Origin: Bacteroidota bacterium
Lineage (GTDB): Bacteria; Bacteroidota; Bacteroidia; Flavobacteriales; Flavobacteriaceae
DNA length: 64,000 nt
Direction: 5' to 3'
Assembly (NCBI GenBank): GCA_027621505.1
Contig: JAQCBK010000002.1
Coordinates: forward strand, 25,632-89,631
The translations under genes were made by a program, and so were the position numbers. Position 1 is the stretch's first letter. The number at the start of each line of letters is the position of its first letter. Below are positions 58,917 through 64,000 of the stretch, piece by piece. The notes beneath the pieces are model-generated. The model did not search any database. It worked only from the letters and a program-made list of their open reading frames with translations, and had not been told where the DNA came from.

Positions 58917-61646
58917 ATGAGAACTTTTTTGGACGAAATAGCCGAACAAATTTTTAATACGAAAACCCCTCTAGAGTTCATCAAAATAATTGTACCCAGT
59001 CGCAGGGCAACCCTATTTTTAAAAAATGCTTTGGCCCGTCAAATTCAAAAACCCACTTTTGCTCCAGAAATTCAAAGTATTGAAGATTTTATAGAGGAAT
59101 TATCTGGATTAAAAAAAGTCCCTCAAGTGGATCTGATCTTTGAATTTTATGATGTTTATCGTTCCGTTAATAAGGAGAAACAATCGGATTCATTTGATCA
59201 ATTTTTGGGTTGGGCCAACGTCATTCTCTCTGATTTTAATGAGATGGACGCTCATTTGGTAGCGACCAAAAGTTTTTTTGATTTTCAGTTTTCATTACAG
59301 GAGATGACTCAGTGGACCAAAGATGAAAATCAGACCCAAATCGTCCTAAACCACTTGCAGTTTTGGCGCATCATGCCCAAACTTTACAAGGGCTTGAACC
59401 AACGCTTGATGGAAAAACAACAAGCCACACTGGGTTATATGTTTAGGGAGGCGGTTGCCAATTTGGAGTTTTACATGAACCAAACCTCAAAACAACATTT
59501 CTTTGTAGGATTCAATGCGCTAAATACAGCAGAATCTCAAATTATTCAGGAGTTTTTGTCGAGGAATAAGGGATCCGTTTACTGGGATATCGACAGTCAA
59601 TTCTACAAAGACCCCTTTCATGCAGCGGGGAAGTTTATTCGACACTATCACAAGGATTGGAAATCTTTGCGTTCCCAAAAAGTATCATTTGAGGAACATT
59701 TTTCTAAGCCCAAGCTCATTGAGATCATTGGAGTGACCAAAAACATTGCCCAAGCTAAATATGCCAGCCAACTGGCTATCGATTTACACCAAAAATACCC
59801 AAATGAGAAAACAACTGTTGTTTTGGGTGAGGAGTCCCTACTGGTTCCTGCCATCTCCTCCATTGAAGACCCCGAAGTGACTTGGAATGTAACCATGGGA
59901 TATCCCCTAAAAGATACAACCGCAACCAATTTTTTTGAAGTTTTTTTTCATTTACACCACCAAGTAAGAAAGGGAGCTTTCTTTTTTAAGCATCTAAAAA
60001 AACTGCTTTTCACATCTTTCTGCCGTGAGTTGTTCCAATTTCATCAATTGGATTTGGAGGAAAATTTAAATGATATGGTCTCAAAAAATCTAAATTTCAT
60101 TCCGCAAGAAAAGTTGTATCATACGAAAGACCTTGCAAGTATTGATGCTTGTTTTTTTGCTCCAGTAGGGGACATAGACATTTTTCTAAAGCGGCTTACT
60201 CAAATTTGTAACCATTTCATTTTGTTTTTGGAAAATTCAAAAGACAAAGGGGCGGTTTTGCATTTAAATTATTTCCAAAAATTTAAATCCCTTTTTAACC
60301 GTATTCAGGGATTGAATCAAAAACAACCTTTTATCGATCAGCTTTCCCTTCTGATCTTGGTGTTCAGAGCACTTATTAAAGAAGAAAAAATTGATTTCCT
60401 TGGAGAGCCATTAGAGGGCATACAGTTCATGGGCTTACTCGAAACCCGTCTATTGGATTTTGATAATGTGATCATCACCAATCTCAATGAGGGGATTTTA
60501 CCAGCAGGGAAAAACAACAACTCCTTCCTCCCTTTTGATTTAAAGAAAAAATTTAAGTTGCCTACCTTTTTGGAAAATGATGCCATCTACACCTACCATT
60601 TTTACCGCTTGCTGCAAAGGGCCAAAAGGGTATATTTACTTTACAATACCCAAAGCGATGGATTGAACTCAGGAGAAATGAGTCGCTTTTTGTATCAGCT
60701 AAAATATTTGAAGCAACACCCTCAACCCGTAATGGAAAAGCTGGTGGGATTGAACTATAATCCTCCTCAGACTCCCATTTCTGAAATTAAAAAAACAGAG
60801 GAAATCATGGAGCGTCTCAATGCCATTGCTGAGAAAGGTTTTTCTCCCTCTTCTCTTTCGCTCTACCTAAGAAACCCGCTAACATTCTACTACCAAAGGG
60901 TATTGGGAATCCAACAAAACAATAGGATGGAATCCATCATCAATCCAATGGACAAAGGAAATTTGGTTCATGGAGTTCTAGAGCAACTCTACCTTCCCTA
61001 TCAAAACCAAAATCTGACGTTGACGGATTTCGATCAAATGAAAAAACAGGTTGCAATGGTTTTGGAGGAACATTACCGAAAGATTTACCACGGGACCCCA
61101 AAAATAATCGGGAGAAATCACATCATTTTTGAAGTGCTAAAAAAATCGATCATGGATTTTCTGACATTGGAGGAACAAGCAGTCAAGCAGGGAAATCAGA
61201 TCAAAATATTGTTCTTGGAGCACCAATTTGAACAGATCATCCACCCTCCCAACATCGACTTTCCAGTGAAGCTTGTTGGTGTGGTAGATCGTATTGATCT
61301 CTACAATGGCCAACTCAGAATCATTGACTACAAAACAGGAATGGTGCAGCCCAAGCAATTGAAACTGCCCCACTGGGAAGTGTTCCATGAGGACACAGAT
61401 TTTGCCTATTTATTTCAGATTCTGCTCTATTCCTATGTTCAGAAACCATTGATCTCTCAGTATCCGGGTGCAAATGCAGGGATTATTTCGCTCAGAAACC
61501 TCCCAGAGTACTTTATGCCTTTCACCACAAAAAACAATCCCAATCAGTCATTGAATCCGGAAAATCTGGATCGTTTTGAAGTAAAATTATTCGATATTAT
61601 TGATCAAATATTTGATTCCAAATTGAATTTCATTGACAAAGGCTGA
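58917..61646 (+). CDS. PD-(D/E)XK nuclease family protein, AddB-like
   Basis: A 909-residue partner of the preceding helicase-nuclease. The N-terminal IIVPSRRATLFLKNALAR is the AddB-like inactivated helicase start and has no Walker A loop. The middle is helical. The C-terminal nuclease has SPSSLSLYLRNPLTFYYQRV near residue 644 and VKLVGVVDRIDLYNGQLRII with DYKTG near residue 783-805. Fe-S AddB proteins have cysteines before and after this domain; here the expected position reads LRNPLTFYY, and I find no cysteine after residue 644. The nuclease therefore seems to lack the Fe-S staple. Confidence 0.85.
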   Translation: MRTFLDEIAEQIFNTKTPLEFIKIIVPSRRATLFLKNALARQIQKPTFAPEIQSIEDFIEELSGLKKVPQVDLIFEFYDVYRSVNKEKQSDSFDQFLGWANVILSDFNEMDAHLVATKSFFDFQFSLQEMTQWTKDENQTQIVLNHLQFWRIMPKLYKGLNQRLMEKQQATLGYMFREAVANLEFYMNQTSKQHFFVGFNALNTAESQIIQEFLSRNKGSVYWDIDSQFYKDPFHAAGKFIRHYHKDWKSLRSQKVSFEEHFSKPKLIEIIGVTKNIAQAKYASQLAIDLHQKYPNEKTTVVLGEESLLVPAISSIEDPEVTWNVTMGYPLKDTTATNFFEVFFHLHHQVRKGAFFFKHLKKLLFTSFCRELFQFHQLDLEENLNDMVSKNLNFIPQEKLYHTKDLASIDACFFAPVGDIDIFLKRLTQICNHFILFLENSKDKGAVLHLNYFQKFKSLFNRIQGLNQKQPFIDQLSLLILVFRALIKEEKIDFLGEPLEGIQFMGLLETRLLDFDNVIITNLNEGILPAGKNNNSFLPFDLKKKFKLPTFLENDAIYTYHFYRLLQRAKRVYLLYNTQSDGLNSGEMSRFLYQLKYLKQHPQPVMEKLVGLNYNPPQTPISEIKKTEEIMERLNAIAEKGFSPSSLSLYLRNPLTFYYQRVLGIQQNNRMESIINPMDKGNLVHGVLEQLYLPYQNQNLTLTDFDQMKKQVAMVLEEHYRKIYHGTPKIIGRNHIIFEVLKKSIMDFLTLEEQAVKQGNQIKILFLEHQFEQIIHPPNIDFPVKLVGVVDRIDLYNGQLRIIDYKTGMVQPKQLKLPHWEVFHEDTDFAYLFQILLYSYVQKPLISQYPGANAGIISLRNLPEYFMPFTTKNNPNQSLNPENLDRFEVKLFDIIDQIFDSKLNFIDKG

Positions 61647-61697
61647 TAAATTTAGTATTCAATTTTTTATTCAATATATTTAAAAAAATATTTTACG

Positions 61698-62549
61698 ATG
61701 AGTGAGTCAAATGGTAGCAAAGAAGAAAGGGGGATCAAGAAAGAGAAGCTCAATTGGTTCCTGCGGATAATTACGCTGGGTGACCGTTTTTCTATTCAGG
61801 ATTTCTTCGATCGAGTCAAAAAAGGCTTCGTTGAGTTTTTGATCGTATTTTTTGGGGTATTGGTTTCTTTTGGAGTGGAAAGTCAAGGAGAGGATTTTGG
61901 GGACAGAGAATCCAATATTGATAACCTTATTGGTTTGAGAGACGAGATGAAGGACATACAGCAGTACACCCAAATTTATATAGAGGAGAATACTTGGATC
62001 AGAGCACTGTACACCAAACTTTATGATCAATGGGAAGAAAACAGAGATAGTGTTTTCTTATTCATAGATGAGACCGATGGGCAACCCTATTCACCACTCT
62101 CTTTTTATAATAATTACAATCCGTTCAATCCGCCACGTGTAGTTTATGAAGCCATTAAACTGGACGGAACTTTTAGGTTTTTAGGTTCTGATGTGGGGCG
62201 CTTGGTTAACAACACTTACGATGGTACTGATTTAAAGTATTTGATGTTGAATACAGATCGTGAGGAAAAAGTGTATGTTGATCAATTCGAGTCTCAAGTG
62301 GCCAATAAGTGGATTTTTGATTTGGATAAAATAGATTTATATGATACCGACTTTTGGGTCAAAAATCGAAAATACTTCCAGAGAGAGAAATTTTTGAAAT
62401 ATAACCTATTCAAACGTTTGGGACTGTGGCAGCAAATTTCGGAGCAGCTTGTAGATTACGATGCCACACTGGAGCGTAACATAAAAAAACTTGATTCTGT
62501 GATCCAAACCAAAGACGATGAATTTGTATTTATCTATTGGTGGTTCTAA
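61698..62549 (+). CDS. Hypothetical membrane-anchored protein
   Basis: A 283-residue protein with a charged N-terminus (SNGSKEERGIKKEKLNWFLR), one membrane segment FVEFLIVFFGVLVSFGVESQ near residue 44, and a long soluble C-terminal part rich in Tyr, Asp and Phe with helical stretches (NIDNLIGLRDEMKDIQQYTQ). The layout, a short helix followed by 'R..n...L..L..emk.i', resembles DUF6090-type proteins of Bacteroidota, but the match is weak. No function. It lies between the AddAB pair and crtI and overlaps the crtI stop by 4 bases. Confidence 0.7.
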   Translation: MSESNGSKEERGIKKEKLNWFLRIITLGDRFSIQDFFDRVKKGFVEFLIVFFGVLVSFGVESQGEDFGDRESNIDNLIGLRDEMKDIQQYTQIYIEENTWIRALYTKLYDQWEENRDSVFLFIDETDGQPYSPLSFYNNYNPFNPPRVVYEAIKLDGTFRFLGSDVGRLVNNTYDGTDLKYLMLNTDREEKVYVDQFESQVANKWIFDLDKIDLYDTDFWVKNRKYFQREKFLKYNLFKRLGLWQQISEQLVDYDATLERNIKKLDSVIQTKDDEFVFIYWWF

Positions 62550-64000
62550 GCTTTTTCAATCAAGCCAGCAACTAACTTTCCTGAAATCAAAGCGGGAGGC
62601 ACACCAGGTCCAGGTACGGTTAATTGACCTGTAAAATATAAGTTTTTTACTTTTTTACTTTTGAGCTTAGGCCTGAGAAAGGCCGTTTGCATGAGGGTGT
62701 TTGCCATTCCGTAAGCGTTCCCTTTATAGGAGTTATAAACCGAAATAAAATCATTCACACAAAAAGAATCTCTAAATAGGATTTCATCTTTTAGTTGTTG
62801 ACCGGTCAAGTTTTCCAAACGTGCTATAACGATATCAAAATAATGATTCCGCAATGCATCAGTATCCTCCAGTCCAGGGGCAATTGGGATCAAAATAAAA
62901 CAGGCTTCTTTTCCTTTAGGAGCCATATCAGGGTCTGTAGTGGAAGGGAAGTTGGCATAAAACAGGGGTTCCTCAGGCCACTGTGCAGTGTCGTAAATGG
63001 TTTCGGCATGGGCATCAAAGTCCACATCGAAAAACAAGGTGTGGTGGGAGACATTTTTCACCTTTTTGTTTAATCCCACATAAAAGAGCAGGGAGGAGGG
63101 GGCAAATGTTTTTTTGTCCCAAAAGGCTTCACTGTAGGCCCTTAGTGGTTTTGGAATCAAGGTTTCGGTGTGGTGGTAGTCAGCCCCACTTAAAACGACA
63201 TCGGAAAATATACTTTCTCCATTAGTTTTGATTCCAACAGCTTTTTTGTCTTGAACGATGATCTCGTCAACGGAAGCGTTGACGTTGATTTGAACCCCCA
63301 AGCTTTCTGCCAACCGTACCATTCCTTTTACGATGCTGTACATACCATCTTTGGGATGCCAAGTGCCCAAACCGAAATCCGCAAAATTCATAAAATTGTA
63401 AAAAGCAGGGGTGTCGGCAGGTTTGGCCCCCAAAAACAAAACGGGAAACTGGAGAATCTGTGTCAGTTTTGGATTTTTGAAGTCCCTTGTAACCTCTCTT
63501 TTGATGTTAGAAAAAAAGTACCCTATTTTATTGATGGTTTCGGGGGTCACCAGTTCCAAGGGGGAAACCCCTGGACGATAAACCAGTTTATCAATGGCAA
63601 TTTTATAATTATCGGCAGCTTTGTCGATGAATTTTTTAAGCTTGGCGGCGCTTCCAGGTTCGACTGCTTCAAATGAAGCGTAAATTTTTTCTAAAGAATC
63701 ACCAATACAGATGGAATCATTTTTTCCAAAGTAAACCTGATATCCAGGGTCTAGCCGTTCTAATTTATAGTAATCACTCGCAGATTTTCCAAAATCACCA
63801 AAAAATTTCTCAAAAACATCGGGCATCCAATACCAGGACGGCCCGATATCAAAAACAAAGCCCTCTTTTTTTAACTGACGGGCGCGCCCTCCGGGGGTAC
63901 TGTTTTTCTCAAAAACTTGAACCTTATGTCCAGATTGGGCAAGATAACAGGCTGCTGACAAAGAGGAAAATCCAGAACCGATAATGCTAATATTCTTTTT
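62546..64000 (-). CDS. crtI: Phytoene desaturase CrtI (N-terminus cut at right edge)
   Basis: A flavin oxidoreductase of at least 485 residues. Reading in from the edge, KKNISIIGSGFSSLSAACYL supplies the Rossmann motif (GSGFSSLSA), so the true ATG lies just beyond base 64000; an apparent start at 63961 is a TTG inside the Rossmann helix. Further on are EKNSTPGGRARQLKKEGFVF, FDIGPSWYWMPDVFE, and the C-terminal YFTGQLTVPGPGVPPALISG, all CrtI signatures. It desaturates phytoene to lycopene, the substrate of CrtY at 2035-3168. The phytoene synthase crtB is likely just outside the window. Confidence 0.92.
   Translation of the reverse strand, partial: KKNISIIGSGFSSLSAACYLAQSGHKVQVFEKNSTPGGRARQLKKEGFVFDIGPSWYWMPDVFEKFFGDFGKSASDYYKLERLDPGYQVYFGKNDSICIGDSLEKIYASFEAVEPGSAAKLKKFIDKAADNYKIAIDKLVYRPGVSPLELVTPETINKIGYFFSNIKREVTRDFKNPKLTQILQFPVLFLGAKPADTPAFYNFMNFADFGLGTWHPKDGMYSIVKGMVRLAESLGVQINVNASVDEIIVQDKKAVGIKTNGESIFSDVVLSGADYHHTETLIPKPLRAYSEAFWDKKTFAPSSLLFYVGLNKKVKNVSHHTLFFDVDFDAHAETIYDTAQWPEEPLFYANFPSTTDPDMAPKGKEACFILIPIAPGLEDTDALRNHYFDIVIARLENLTGQQLKDEILFRDSFCVNDFISVYNSYKGNAYGMANTLMQTAFLRPKLKSKKVKNLYFTGQLTVPGPGVPPALISGKLVAGLIEKA

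Noticed and set aside
62546-63961. A complete crtI starting at 63961
   Set aside because: That start is a TTG inside the FAD-binding helix; the frame stays open to base 64000 and encodes the expected N-terminal strand, so the gene is partial.

Overview
The window looks like ordinary chromosome from a member of the Bacteroidota, most likely a marine-type, carotenoid-bearing Flavobacteriaceae. The evidence is the AT-rich base composition with repeated TAnnTTTG -7 promoter boxes and few Shine-Dalgarno sites, the moxR-DUF58-batABCDE operon, the suf operon ending in a DUF2480 gene, the acpP-fabF-rnc-IPExxxVDY-pyk cluster divergent from purN, and lycopene-type carotenoid genes. I see no rRNA, tRNA, CRISPR array, intact insertion sequence or prophage. 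No intergenic gap exceeds 300 bases.

Layout. 1-5113: start of an efflux operon (tetR, then a TolC-type gene cut by the left edge), a polyprenyl diphosphate synthase convergent with lycopene cyclase crtY, a ZIP metal transporter and thiL. 5202-7816: two secreted lipoproteins made of repeats. 7916-14276: a complete suf iron-sulfur assembly operon (sufA, B, C, D, S, E, a DUF59 gene, DUF2480), followed by a glycosyltransferase. 15588-20884 (minus): a seven-gene run joining a carbohydrate module (Gfo/Idh/MocA dehydrogenase, TIM-barrel isomerase, DUF1080 3-keto-glycoside hydrolase) to the housekeeping genes yicC, gmk, nadD and a cupin. It is divergent from a GMC oxidoreductase and a gluconate-2-dehydrogenase subunit 3, with a convergent cytochrome c lipoprotein. 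Together these look like a periplasmic system that oxidises sugars at C3 and then cleaves the 3-keto-glycoside.

23966-33208 is the most disturbed part. It holds an EamA transporter, an ArsC/Spx protein, a chimera of a secreted surface protein with most of a HicB antitoxin, a transsulfuration enzyme, lpxH and hflX. A TlpA-type thiol oxidoreductase is split in two at an eight-A run. Two 5'-truncated gene remnants (GIN/DUF2807 and a lectin-like C-terminus) lie head to head across a rearrangement scar. An unknown lipoprotein, an AlbA_2-domain protein and an SDR follow.

33412-42359 is the Bat (aerotolerance) operon: MoxR ATPase, DUF58, a BatD-like membrane protein, BatA, BatB, BatC, BatD and BatE. 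42356-55652 is core metabolism and information processing: cvpA, pheS, gpsA, a CYTH phosphatase, pyk, rnc, fabF, acpP, purN, rnhA, a PfkB kinase, purF and sodA. 55748-61646 encodes an AddAB-type helicase-nuclease pair for double-strand break repair. The window ends with an unknown membrane protein and phytoene desaturase crtI, which runs off the right edge.

The best candidates for something unusual are the HicB chimera, the homopolymer-split TlpA gene, the deletion scar next to it, the 3-keto-glycoside locus fused to a housekeeping operon, and a recurrent arrangement in which the -7 box lies 3-7 bases from the start codon, suggesting leaderless mRNAs.
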